A stretch of 64,000 bases of DNA, from positions 1-64,000 of the forward strand of contig JANOJL010000060.1 in NCBI GenBank assembly GCA_031418715.1, read 5' to 3'. The position numbers and the translations under genes are program-made. The DNA comes from JANMDU01 sp031418715 (GTDB lineage: Bacteria > Pseudomonadota > Gammaproteobacteria > Burkholderiales > Burkholderiaceae_C). Below are positions 33,926 to 41,606 of the stretch, one piece after another; the first letter of the stretch is position 1; every line of letters starts with the position of its first letter. Under the pieces are notes generated by a model, which was not told where the DNA came from, made no database searches, and saw only the letters and a program-made list of their open reading frames with translations.

Positions 33926-35685
33926 CAAAACGACTCCTCTTCCGCTTGAATCACGATTTGCGGCTTGATCGCCATATCAGGCTGTACGCCCAGCATCCGC
34001 AAAGTCTGCGCCACCGTCTCTGCAAACACAGGTGCCGCTACTTCGCCGCCATAAAACTTGCCATTGCTCGGCTCATCAATCATCACCGCCACCACCACGC
34101 GCGGATTGTCAATCGGCGCGAGGCCAACAAACCATGCGCGGTATTTTTTGTCTGAATAGCCTTTGCCTTCTTGTTTGCGCGCCGTACCGGTTTTACCGCC
34201 TACGGAATAACCAATGGTTTGCGCTTTAGGCGCTGTGCCGCCTTGCGCCGTGGCCATTTGCAGCATCTTGCGCACAGCTTGTGCGTTCTTCTCGCTCATG
34301 ATACGCACGCCGCCTGTCGGGCCGTCGGCCTTGGTGAGGGTGACGGGGATCAACTCGCCATCTCGCGCAAACACGGTATACGAACGTGCCAATTGAAACA
34401 GCGAAGCAGATAAACCGTAGCCATAACTCATCGTGGCTTGCTCAATCGGCCGCCAAGTTTTGTAAGCGCGCAATTTTCCGCTCACTACGCCTGGAAATGG
34501 CAACTGCGGCTTTTGCCCAAAACCCGCCTGCGAATAAAACTCCCACATCTCTTTGGGCTCAGCCTTCATCGCCATCTTCACGGTACCGACGTTGCTCGAT
34601 TTTTGGATGATCTCGTTGACCGAGAGCATTCCGAGCGGATGCGAATCAGTGATCGTAGCGCCAGCAATCGTGATCTTGCCGGGCGAAGTGTCAAAGCGAG
34701 TTTCTGGCGTCACCCATTTTTTCTCAAGCGCCATAGCAGCAATAAAAGGCTTCATGGTGGAGCCAGGCTCGAAAGTGTCCGTGAGCGCACGGTTGCGCAT
34801 TTGTGCGGGCGTGAGATTGCTGCGCTTGCCGGGCACATAGCTTGGGAAATTCGCCAGCGCCAGCACCTCACCCGTCTGCACATCCAGCACCACCACGCTG
34901 CCTGCTTTGGCTTTGTGCTCGGTCACTGCATCGCGCAGCTTTTGATACGCAAAGAACTGCACTTTGCTGTCAACTGAGAGCTGGATGTCTTTGCCATCCA
35001 CGGGTGCAACCGTTTCGCCAATGTCCTCCACGACCCGGCCCAAACGATCCTTGATCACACGGCGCGTGCCGCCTTTGCCTGCCAGATCGTTGTTGAATGC
35101 CAGCTCAATGCCTTCTTGGCCTTTGTCATCGGTATTCGTGAAGCCCACCACATGAGCGGCTGCTTCTCCTTCTGGGTATTGCCGGCGATATTCCTTGCGG
35201 GTGTAGATGCCTTTGATCCCCAACGTGGCAATTTGTTGGGCGACAGTTTCGTCAATCTGCCGCTTGATCCAAACAAAGCTTTTGTCTTCTGCCAATTTCG
35301 CTTTGAGCTCAGCCATCGGCATGTCGAGTAACTTGGCCAGTTGCACTAGCTTGACTTTGTCTGCCTCGACATCTTCTGGAATCGCCCACACGCTGGGCGA
35401 CGGGACGCTAGAAGCCAGAATCAAACCATTGCGATCCAAAATCCGTCCGCGATTGGCTGGCAGCTCCAGCGTGCGCGAGAAACGCACTTCGCCTTGGCGA
35501 ATATAAAAATCATTGTTGATCACTTGCACAAAAGCCGCCCGCCCCGCCAGCCCTACAAAAGCCAAGGCAATCGCTGCCACGATGAATTTGCTGCGCCATA
35601 CTGGCGTTTTACTGGCCAAGAGCGGGCTGGCGCTGCCAGAATAGGCCACGCTTTTTGTATTGAGAGGATTGGAGCGCCAGCTCAT
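33925..35685 (-). CDS. ftsI: Peptidoglycan D,D-transpeptidase FtsI (PBP3)
   Basis: Septal class B penicillin-binding protein that cross-links new septal peptidoglycan with FtsW. The ATG at 35685 (MSWRSNPLNTKSVAYSG) overlaps the ftsL stop by ATGA; the longer upstream frame is ftsL and rsmH shadow. It has one N-terminal membrane helix (FIVAAIALAFVGLAGRAAFV), a pedestal domain (LPANRGRILDRNG) and the transpeptidase motifs FEPGSTMKPF (SxxK), SSN and KTGTARK (KTG). About 586 residues. Confidence 0.97.
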   Translation of the reverse strand: MSWRSNPLNTKSVAYSGSASPLLASKTPVWRSKFIVAAIALAFVGLAGRAAFVQVINNDFYIRQGEVRFSRTLELPANRGRILDRNGLILASSVPSPSVWAIPEDVEADKVKLVQLAKLLDMPMAELKAKLAEDKSFVWIKRQIDETVAQQIATLGIKGIYTRKEYRRQYPEGEAAAHVVGFTNTDDKGQEGIELAFNNDLAGKGGTRRVIKDRLGRVVEDIGETVAPVDGKDIQLSVDSKVQFFAYQKLRDAVTEHKAKAGSVVVLDVQTGEVLALANFPSYVPGKRSNLTPAQMRNRALTDTFEPGSTMKPFIAAMALEKKWVTPETRFDTSPGKITIAGATITDSHPLGMLSVNEIIQKSSNVGTVKMAMKAEPKEMWEFYSQAGFGQKPQLPFPGVVSGKLRAYKTWRPIEQATMSYGYGLSASLFQLARSYTVFARDGELIPVTLTKADGPTGGVRIMSEKNAQAVRKMLQMATAQGGTAPKAQTIGYSVGGKTGTARKQEGKGYSDKKYRAWFVGLAPIDNPRVVVAVMIDEPSNGKFYGGEVAAPVFAETVAQTLRMLGVQPDMAIKPQIVIQAEEESF

Positions 35686-35975
35686 GGCTTGGCTCCAGAA
35701 GCAGTTTCTTGCTGAGGCAACTTCACATATTGCGTCACCGCAGGCGTTGCCGTGCGCATTTGCAATTGATCTTTGGCGATTTTCTCGATGCGCAGCGGCG
35801 TGGCTTGAGAGCGCTTGTCCACTTCCAAACGCTCGCGCTCGGTATCGAGTTTGCGAGACAAGCCTTGCGCCTTTTCCACTTCCACAAACAAGCGGCGTGA
35901 CTGGTATTGCAGCTGCACCAAATAGATGGCGCTGGCAACCACAGCTGCAAGAAGAACGAGGTTCAGTCGAATCAC
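35682..35975 (-). CDS. ftsL: Cell division protein FtsL
   Basis: Small bitopic divisome protein that forms a coiled coil with FtsB and binds FtsQ. It is 97 residues: one membrane helix (LVLLAAVVASAIYLVQL, about residues 6-22) and a heptad-like periplasmic segment (LFVEVEKAQGLSRKLDTERE). The start is GTG at 35975, overlapping the rsmH stop as GTGA. Identification rests on size, topology and position between rsmH and ftsI, since FtsL sequences are poorly conserved. Confidence 0.93.
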   Translation of the reverse strand: MIRLNLVLLAAVVASAIYLVQLQYQSRRLFVEVEKAQGLSRKLDTERERLEVDKRSQATPLRIEKIAKDQLQMRTATPAVTQYVKLPQQETASGAKP

Positions 35976-36913
35976 AGCACACCCTCCGTACGCTGCGCCA
36001 CGCGCATCACTGCACTGCGCGAGCGCGGGTTGCTCGTGACTTCAGCTTCAGACGGTTTGATCCGCTCCAAAGCGACTAATTTCATAGCACTCTGCGCAGG
36101 ATTCTTAACGGCCAGCATCCAATTTGGGTCATTCCGATCTACAACTTCTTTCGAGTGCAGCGCGATGAATTGCTTCACGATGCGATCTTCCAAGCTGTGG
36201 AACGCGATCACCACGAGTTTGCCCCCGGGTGCGAGTACGCGCAGACTTGTCTGCAATGCGATCTGCAAATCTTCCAGTTCGCGGTTGATAAAAATGCGCA
36301 TCGCTTGGAAGCTGCGCGTGGCCGGATGCTGACCGCCTTCGCGCGTGCGCACCACGCCAGCGATGAGCTCGGCCAATTCCAGTGTGCGCTGCGGCGCTTG
36401 ACCTGCGGCGACTCGCGCAACAATCGCTTTGGCAATTTGGCGGGCAAAGCGTTCCTCACCATAGCTTTTGACGACTTCTTCGATTTCTTTCTCTGTGGCC
36501 TTCTCCAGCCACTGCGCCACGGTTTGGCCGCGCGTGCTGTCCATGCGCATATCGAGCGGGCCGTCGCGCATGAAGGAAAACCCCCTTGAAGCATCGTCTA
36601 TCTGCGGGCTGCTGATGCCCAAATCCATCAAGATGCCTTGCGCACTGCCGCTCTCTAAATCGGCCAAGCCCACGAAGCTTTCGTGGCGAATGCTCAATCG
36701 CGCATCTTGCGCGATCATGGCTTGCGCTGCGGCAATCGCTTGCGGATCTTTGTCGAAAGCTGTGACGCGAGCTTGCGCACCCAAACGCGAGAGCAAGAGG
36801 CGTGTGTGACCACCGCGCCCGAAGGTGGTGTCGATGTAATGACCGTCTGCTGAGCTGAGGAGTTGATCGACAGCTTCTCGGAGCAGAACGGTGGTGTGTT
36901 GCCATGAATCCAC
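35972..36913 (-). CDS. rsmH: 16S rRNA (cytosine-1402-N4)-methyltransferase RsmH
   Basis: SAM-dependent methyltransferase acting on C1402 of 16S rRNA. Conserved parts are HTTVLLREAVDQLL, YIDTTFGRGGHTRLLL (SAM motif), GILMDLGISSPQIDDASRGFSF and VIAFHSLEDRIVKQF. GTG at 36913 is preferred as start because GGAG lies at good spacing; a TTG at 36928 overlapping the mraZ stop (TTGA) would add five residues. A PRC repeat encodes LAVKNPAQSAMKLVA just before the conserved RIKPSEAEVTSNPRSRSA. Confidence 0.95.
   Translation of the reverse strand: MDSWQHTTVLLREAVDQLLSSADGHYIDTTFGRGGHTRLLLSRLGAQARVTAFDKDPQAIAAAQAMIAQDARLSIRHESFVGLADLESGSAQGILMDLGISSPQIDDASRGFSFMRDGPLDMRMDSTRGQTVAQWLEKATEKEIEEVVKSYGEERFARQIAKAIVARVAAGQAPQRTLELAELIAGVVRTREGGQHPATRSFQAMRIFINRELEDLQIALQTSLRVLAPGGKLVVIAFHSLEDRIVKQFIALHSKEVVDRNDPNWMLAVKNPAQSAMKLVALERIKPSEAEVTSNPRSRSAVMRVAQRTEGVL
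36071..36112 (-). repeat. PRC palindromic repeat inside rsmH
   Basis: On the minus strand it reads CCGTTAAGAATCC, TGCGCAGAG, TGCTATGAAATTAGTCGC. It is translated in the same frame as the mutL copy (AQSAMKLVA against AQSAINLVA). Confidence 0.8.
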
Positions 36914-36924
36914 CTGTTGCTCCG

Positions 36925-37374
36925 TCAAAACACGAAGTCTTTGAATGCTTCAGCGCCTTGGCTGGAGCCTGCTCGCGCCAGATCGAGCGCCTCTTTGGCG
37001 CTGTGCCGCGCTGGCTCCCAAAGCTCGAAGAAGTCCACCATTCCGAGCAATTTCACTTCCGCGCCAATATCGGCGGCTTCGCGCAGCTCAGGCGCGATCA
37101 ACACGCGACCCGCGCCATCCATCTCAACCGGCTGCGCATGGCCGATATACAGGCGCTTCATCCATTGCTGATTCATCGGCACATGCATCAGCTTGGCGCT
37201 GAATTTTTCCCACGTAGGCAGCGGAAACATCATCAAACCGCCTTCGTGATTGCGCGTCAGCATCAAACTGCCAGCGCAAGCGGCTTGCAGCGCTTCGCGG
37301 TGCCGCGTCGGCACAGCCAGACGCCCTTTGGCATCCAAACTTAAAGCAGAAGCACCGGTGAAGAGGGCTGACAT
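36925..37374 (-). CDS. mraZ: Transcriptional regulator MraZ
   Basis: AbrB/SpoVT-fold ring-forming repressor of its own dcw operon, first gene of the cluster. The two MraZ half-domains are visible: LSLDAKGRLAVPTRHREAL (about residues 12-30) and VEMDGAGRVLIAPELREAA (about 83-101). The length, 149 residues, is normal. The ATG at 37374 lacks a good Shine-Dalgarno; instead the leader contains ACCTCCTT, complementary to one. Its stop abuts or overlaps the rsmH start. Confidence 0.96.
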   Translation of the reverse strand: MSALFTGASALSLDAKGRLAVPTRHREALQAACAGSLMLTRNHEGGLMMFPLPTWEKFSAKLMHVPMNQQWMKRLYIGHAQPVEMDGAGRVLIAPELREAADIGAEVKLLGMVDFFELWEPARHSAKEALDLARAGSSQGAEAFKDFVF

Positions 37375-37442
37375 GTTCGTAAACGATGTTGAAGGAGGTG
37401 TTGAAGGCGTTTAAACAGCGAAATTTCAGAAAAATCTCTTGA

Positions 37443-37472
37443 AATCCCACTTTTATTCACTTTTCAACACTT
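37443..37472 (-). promoter_or_regulatory. Candidate MraZ operator, three 10-bp-spaced direct repeats
   Basis: On the minus strand three units follow one another every ten bases: AAGTGTTGAA, AAGTGAATAA, AAGTGGGATT. MraZ is known to bind direct repeats of TGGG(A/N) at ten-base spacing upstream of mraZ. Only the third unit fits the core fully, so the assignment is tentative. It lies about 70 bases before the mraZ ATG. Confidence 0.45.
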
Positions 37473-37702
37473 TATCAGCATTCACCTCAAATCCCAAGCA
37501 GTGAATGTAATAAAACTTCAATGAAATCAAATGCTTACGGCGCTTGAAAGGATGAAATTTTAATCAGTATTTTGAGAAAAAACTGATTGTTTTCAACTGT
37601 TTAGCCGTGATTTGCAATGTGAAAATTGTTTGTAAAATTTTCTAGGGGTATTTGAGTTGCGCTGGTCAGCACAGGAAGCGTTGTGAACAGCATCTTCAGA
37701 AT

Positions 37703-37758
37703 TGGCTATTCACTACTAATTTAATAGCACTCCACGCATATCCTATAACGGGGAGCGG
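37703..37758 (-). repeat. PRC palindromic repeat, intergenic
   Basis: A complete copy on the minus strand: CCCCGTTATAGGA, TATGCGTGGAG, TGCTATTAAATTAGTAG, then TGAATAGCC. It lies between the dcw promoter region and the TetR gene. Confidence 0.8.
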
Positions 37759-37828
37759 CCTAAAATGCTGATAAGTAAGGCTCTACAAGATCGATTTGTA
37801 ACTGCAGCGCATGCAAGGCAAGTCGCCT

Positions 37829-38446
37829 CTACTGAAACCCACGCTCCAGTGTCTTCACCACTTCTTTCGCAAACTGCGCGTAGCTGATGGCACCAGCCGG
37901 ACGCAGCCAAGTGAATGTCCAGTTGATCATGCCCATCAAAATCATGGTGAGCGCAGTTTGGTTTTGATCGTTCAGGCGCTCTGGATAAGCACGGCGCAGA
38001 AAGCGCGTGAAAGCGCTCACCACATCGCGCTGGCGTTGAATGATCAGTGCGCGCTGTGAAGGCTTGTTTTCCTGCGGCACATCGCTCAAAAATTTGGTAT
38101 CGCTCAGCAGCGCCACATGCGTGGTGGCGGAGGTTTCGTATTCAATCAGAAAGGCCTCAATCAACGCATGCAGCGCGGCTTTGTCGTCGAGCTTCTTGCG
38201 CTGCGCCAGCGCCTCCGTCTCACCAATCAACGCAAGCAAGCGCTGGGTGTAGCGATCCATCAAGTCAAACAACAGCGCATCTTTGCTCTCGTAATAATGA
38301 TAAATCCGCGCCTTGCTCGTGCCCAACCGCTTGGCAACCTCTTGCATGCTCGCAGCCGGATAACTCAGCTGCGCAAAACAGCTCGCCGCCGCGTCGAGAA
38401 TCTCGTCGCGCTTGAGATGATGATCGGCAGATTTAGGGCGCGCCAT
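37829..38446 (-). CDS. TetR/AcrR family transcriptional regulator
   Basis: A 205-residue repressor-type protein. The N-terminal helix-turn-helix is typical (RDEILDAAASCFAQLSYPAAS, MQEVAKRLGTSKARIYHYYESKDALLFDL, about residues 14-62). The C-terminal ligand domain resembles the group that regulates fatty-acid or envelope genes, with GMINWTFTWLRPAG near the end. It follows ybeY by only nine bases, so it may share a transcript with phoH and ybeY. Effector and targets are unknown. Confidence 0.9.
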   Translation of the reverse strand: MARPKSADHHLKRDEILDAAASCFAQLSYPAASMQEVAKRLGTSKARIYHYYESKDALLFDLMDRYTQRLLALIGETEALAQRKKLDDKAALHALIEAFLIEYETSATTHVALLSDTKFLSDVPQENKPSQRALIIQRQRDVVSAFTRFLRRAYPERLNDQNQTALTMILMGMINWTFTWLRPAGAISYAQFAKEVVKTLERGFQ

Positions 38447-38455
38447 GGTGTGATC

Positions 38456-38917
38456 TCAATATGGATTGGCATAGCCCAGAGATTGCATCAACAACACTTC
38501 AAGCGACTCCATCTCCAGCGCATCTCGCTCGCTCGTCTCGTGATCGTAGCCTTGAGCATGCAAGATGCCGTGAACGATCAGATGTGCCCAGTGCGCCTCC
38601 AAACTCTTGGCTTGGCTTTCCGCTTCGCGCTCAATCACCGGTGCGCAGAGCACGATGTCTGCTGCGACGAAAGGCGTTTGCTGGTAATCGAACGTGAGCA
38701 CATTCGTAGCGTAATCTTTGGCCTTACCGCGATAGTCTCGGTTCAGCGCACGCCCCTCGCTCAGCCCCACGACGCGTAGCGTAATCTGATCCGCCTCATG
38801 CGGCGCACGCAGCGCATGCATCGCCCAGCGGCTCACGCGCGCCTTGGAAAGCAAGCGCTTGAGCGATGCCAACGCTAGCGAGTTACCCAAATCATCAGAG
38901 AATTGCAAATCGATCAT
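38456..38917 (-). CDS. ybeY: Endoribonuclease YbeY (rRNA maturation factor)
   Basis: Zinc endoribonuclease involved in 16S rRNA 3'-end maturation and ribosome quality control. The metal site is HLIVHGILHAQGYDHE near residue 110, matching HxxxHxxxxxH. The upstream segment LNRDYRGKAKDYATNVLTF is also typical. 153 residues, normal. It lies just downstream of phoH (ybeZ), the usual arrangement, separated by a PRC copy. Confidence 0.96.
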   Translation of the reverse strand: MIDLQFSDDLGNSLALASLKRLLSKARVSRWAMHALRAPHEADQITLRVVGLSEGRALNRDYRGKAKDYATNVLTFDYQQTPFVAADIVLCAPVIEREAESQAKSLEAHWAHLIVHGILHAQGYDHETSERDALEMESLEVLLMQSLGYANPY

Positions 38918-38933
38918 TTTTCAAGCCAAATCG

Positions 38934-38983
38934 GGCTCTACCCGTTATATATTCTACGCAACATGCTCTTATTTTAATAGCAT
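38934..38983 (+). repeat. PRC palindromic repeat between phoH and ybeY
   Basis: Reads CTCTACCCGTTATATATTC, TACGCAACA, TGCTCTTATTTTAATAGCA. An intergenic copy with a well-preserved left half and right arm. Confidence 0.8.
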
Positions 38984-38990
38984 GAGTGGC

Positions 38991-39917
38991 TCATCGCTTG
39001 GGTTTTTGCGCATCATACGCATCCACAATACGAGCCACAAGCGGATGGCGCACCACATCGGCGCTGGTGAAGCGGCTGATGGCAATGCCTTTCACACCCT
39101 TGAGCACACGCTCTGCATCGACCAAGCCGCTGAGCTGGCCGTGTGGCAGATCAATCTGGCTCACATCACCTGTGATCACGGCTTTGCTGGAAAATCCAAT
39201 GCGCGTGAGAAACATTTTCATCTGCTCAGACGTGGTGTTTTGAGCTTCATCCAGAATCACGAAACTGTGGTTCAGCGTGCGCCCGCGCATGAAGGCGAGA
39301 GGCGCAATTTCTAGCTGCTGTCGCTCGAAGGCCTTTTGTACTTTCTCAAAGCCCATCAAATCATAGAGCGCGTCATAGAGAGGGCGCAAATAAGGATCAA
39401 TCTTCTGCGCCAAATCGCCAGGCAAATAGCCCAGCTTTTCGCCTGCTTCCACTGCAGGCCGCGTGAGCACGATGCGCTGCACGGCGCTCCTCTCCAGCGC
39501 ATCCACCGCGCAAGCCACAGCGAGATAGGTCTTTCCTGTGCCCGCAGGGCCGATGCCAAAGCTGATGTCGTGTGCGGCGATGCTGGCCAAATACTGCGCT
39601 TGATTGGGCGAGCGAGCGCGCAGATCAGCACGGCGCGTGTTGAGCAAAGGCTCTTCGCCTACATCCAAATCACCCGCCACCATCAGCTGCCAAGTCTCGG
39701 GGGAAATCGGCTTGGCAGCAATTTCATAGGCGGCTTGCAGCAGCTCGATCACGCGCTCCGCATCTTTCTTCGCGCCGTTCACACGAAAATCCTCATGCCT
39801 ATGCACGATGTTCACATTGAGCGATTCTTCAAGACGGCGCAGATTGTCATCGTTTGCACCGCAAAGATTGGCCAGACGTTTGTTGTTAACGGGGGTGAAG
39901 GAATGCTTGAGAATCAC
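38991..39917 (-). CDS. ybeZ: PhoH family ATPase (YbeZ)
   Basis: Cytoplasmic ATPase related to RNA helicase domains, commonly paired with YbeY. The GTG at 39917 gives the normal N-terminus (MILKHSFTPVNNKRLANLCG). There is a KH-like RNA-binding segment at about residues 25-70, Walker A GPAGTGKTYLAVACAVDAL (about 132-150) and Walker B FVILDEAQNTTSEQMKMFLTR. 308 residues. Transcribed divergently from ruvA across 64 bases. Confidence 0.94.
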   Translation of the reverse strand: MILKHSFTPVNNKRLANLCGANDDNLRRLEESLNVNIVHRHEDFRVNGAKKDAERVIELLQAAYEIAAKPISPETWQLMVAGDLDVGEEPLLNTRRADLRARSPNQAQYLASIAAHDISFGIGPAGTGKTYLAVACAVDALERSAVQRIVLTRPAVEAGEKLGYLPGDLAQKIDPYLRPLYDALYDLMGFEKVQKAFERQQLEIAPLAFMRGRTLNHSFVILDEAQNTTSEQMKMFLTRIGFSSKAVITGDVSQIDLPHGQLSGLVDAERVLKGVKGIAISRFTSADVVRHPLVARIVDAYDAQKPKR

Positions 39918-39981
39918 CGTATCATTGTACTGTTTAGAAATACACTGATCGCACTCTACGATTCGCTAGGAGACACGCTTC

Positions 39982-40554
39982 ATGATTGGCCGCATCGCAG
40001 GCAACCTGCTAGAGAAAAATCCCCCGCAAATTTTGGTGGACTGCGGCGGCGTAGGCTATGTGCTCGACGTGCCCATGAGCACGTTTTACAACCTGCCCGC
40101 CTTGGGCGAGAAAGTCGCGCTGCTCACGCATTTCGTCGTGCGCGAAGATGCGCAAATTCTCTTCGGCTTTGCCACCGCACAAGAGCGCGAGACCTTCCGC
40201 CAACTCGTCAAAATCTCCGGCGTGGGCCCGCGCACAGCGCTTTCCATTCTGAGCGGCATGAGCGTGGCCGATCTCGCTCAAGCCATCACCCTGCAAGAAG
40301 CCACGCGTTTGACCAAAGTCCCCGGCATCGGCAAAAAAACCGCCGAGCGCCTCCTCCTAGAGCTCAAAGGCAAGCTCGGTGCGGATATCGGCGCAGGCGC
40401 ATCCGTGCAAAATGATGCGCAGCTCGACATCTTGCAAGCGCTGATTGCACTGGGTTATTCAGACAAAGAAGCTACGTTGGCTTTGAAGGCGTTGCCGAAG
40501 GATGTGGGCGTGAGTGAAGGTATTAAGCTGGCTTTGAAAGCGTTGGCGAAATGA
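39982..40554 (+). CDS. ruvA: Holliday junction branch migration protein RuvA
   Basis: Tetrameric junction-binding subunit of the RuvABC recombination machinery. The N-terminal OB fold begins MIGRIAGNLLEKNPP. The helix-hairpin-helix motifs ISGVGPRTALSILSGM and VPGIGKKTAERLLLEL lie at about residues 74-123. The C-terminal RuvB-binding domain ends the protein at 190 residues, normal. GGAGACACGC precedes the ATG. It overlaps ruvB by ATGA. Confidence 0.97.
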   Translation: MIGRIAGNLLEKNPPQILVDCGGVGYVLDVPMSTFYNLPALGEKVALLTHFVVREDAQILFGFATAQERETFRQLVKISGVGPRTALSILSGMSVADLAQAITLQEATRLTKVPGIGKKTAERLLLELKGKLGADIGAGASVQNDAQLDILQALIALGYSDKEATLALKALPKDVGVSEGIKLALKALAK

Positions 40555-41606
40555 CTATTCAAACCGACAATTTCGCCCCACCTCCGCGCGTCATCTCCGC
40601 CTCGCCAGCTTCCCCGCAAGAAGAAGCGGTTGAACGCGCCCTTCGCCCCAAGCTGCTTGACGATTACGTTGGTCAAACCAAGATTCGTGAGCAGTTGGAG
40701 ATTTTCATTGGTGCGGCGAAGAAGCGCGGCGAGGCGCTGGATCATGTGCTGCTGTTTGGCCCGCCTGGCTTGGGCAAGACGACGCTTTCGCACATCGTGG
40801 CGCATGAGCTCGGCGTCAATCTGCGGCAGACCTCTGGGCCTGTTCTGGAAAAACCGAAGGACTTGGCCGCGCTGCTCACGAATCTTGAGAAAAACGATGT
40901 GCTCTTCATCGACGAGATTCATCGGCTCAGCCCTGTGGTGGAGGAGATTCTTTACCCGGCACTTGAAGACTACAAGATCGACATCATGATCGGTGAAGGC
41001 CCAGCGGCGCGCTCGATCAAACTGGATTTGCAGCCTTTCACACTCGTGGGTGCCACGACGCGCGCCGGCATGCTCACCAATCCGCTGCGTGATCGCTTCG
41101 GCATCGTGGCGCGGCTGGAGTTTTACACCACCGAAGAGCTAACGAAGATCGTCACGCGCAGCGCGAGCCTGCTCAATGCACCGCTGCAAGGCGACGGCGG
41201 CCTAGAGATCGCCCGCCGCTCGCGCGGCACACCGCGCATCGCCAACCGCCTGCTGCGCCGTGTGCGCGATTATGCCGATGTGAAAGGCGATGGCACCATC
41301 ACGCAAGACATTGCTTCCCGCGCGCTCGCGATGCTCGACGTCGATCCACAAGGTTTTGATGTGATGGACCGCAAACTCCTAGAAGCCCTGATCCACCGTT
41401 TCGACGGCGGGCCCGTGGGCCTAGACAACATCGCCGCCAGCATCGGCGAAGAGCGCGACACGATCGAAGACGTGATCGAGCCCTACTTAATCCAACAAGG
41501 CTACCTGCAGCGCAGCCCACGCGGGCGCGTGGCAACACTGGCGGCCTATCGGCATTTGGGGGTCACGCCACCGAAGTCGGCAAATGATTTGTTTGCGCAG
41601 GGTTAA
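40551..41606 (+). CDS. ruvB: Holliday junction branch migration DNA helicase RuvB
   Basis: AAA+ hexameric motor that drives branch migration with RuvA. It has RPKLLDDYVGQTKIREQLEIF, Walker A FGPPGLGKTTLSHIVAHEL (about residues 69-87), Walker B VLFIDEIHRLSP, the arginine-finger region GATTRAGMLTNPLRDRFG, and a C-terminal winged helix ending in PRGRVATLAAYRHLG. 351 residues, normal. Its 3' end overlaps the convergent oxygenase-fusion gene by 44 bases. Confidence 0.98.
   Translation: MTIQTDNFAPPPRVISASPASPQEEAVERALRPKLLDDYVGQTKIREQLEIFIGAAKKRGEALDHVLLFGPPGLGKTTLSHIVAHELGVNLRQTSGPVLEKPKDLAALLTNLEKNDVLFIDEIHRLSPVVEEILYPALEDYKIDIMIGEGPAARSIKLDLQPFTLVGATTRAGMLTNPLRDRFGIVARLEFYTTEELTKIVTRSASLLNAPLQGDGGLEIARRSRGTPRIANRLLRRVRDYADVKGDGTITQDIASRALAMLDVDPQGFDVMDRKLLEALIHRFDGGPVGLDNIAASIGEERDTIEDVIEPYLIQQGYLQRSPRGRVATLAAYRHLGVTPPKSANDLFAQG

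Larger units (their letters stand above)
37375..37828. other. AT-rich promoter region upstream of the dcw cluster
   Basis: No coding sequence or recognisable RNA gene is visible. The stretch 37490-37660 is strikingly AT-rich and is the likely home of the mraZ/dcw promoters. It also holds candidate MraZ operator repeats (37443-37472) and a full PRC copy (37703-37758) near the 3' end of the TetR gene. Confidence 0.6.

Noticed and set aside
19038..37374. Unusual gene gain or rearrangement in the dcw cluster
   Set aside because: The order from mraZ to lpxC is the standard proteobacterial one; only small gaps carrying PRC copies are notable.
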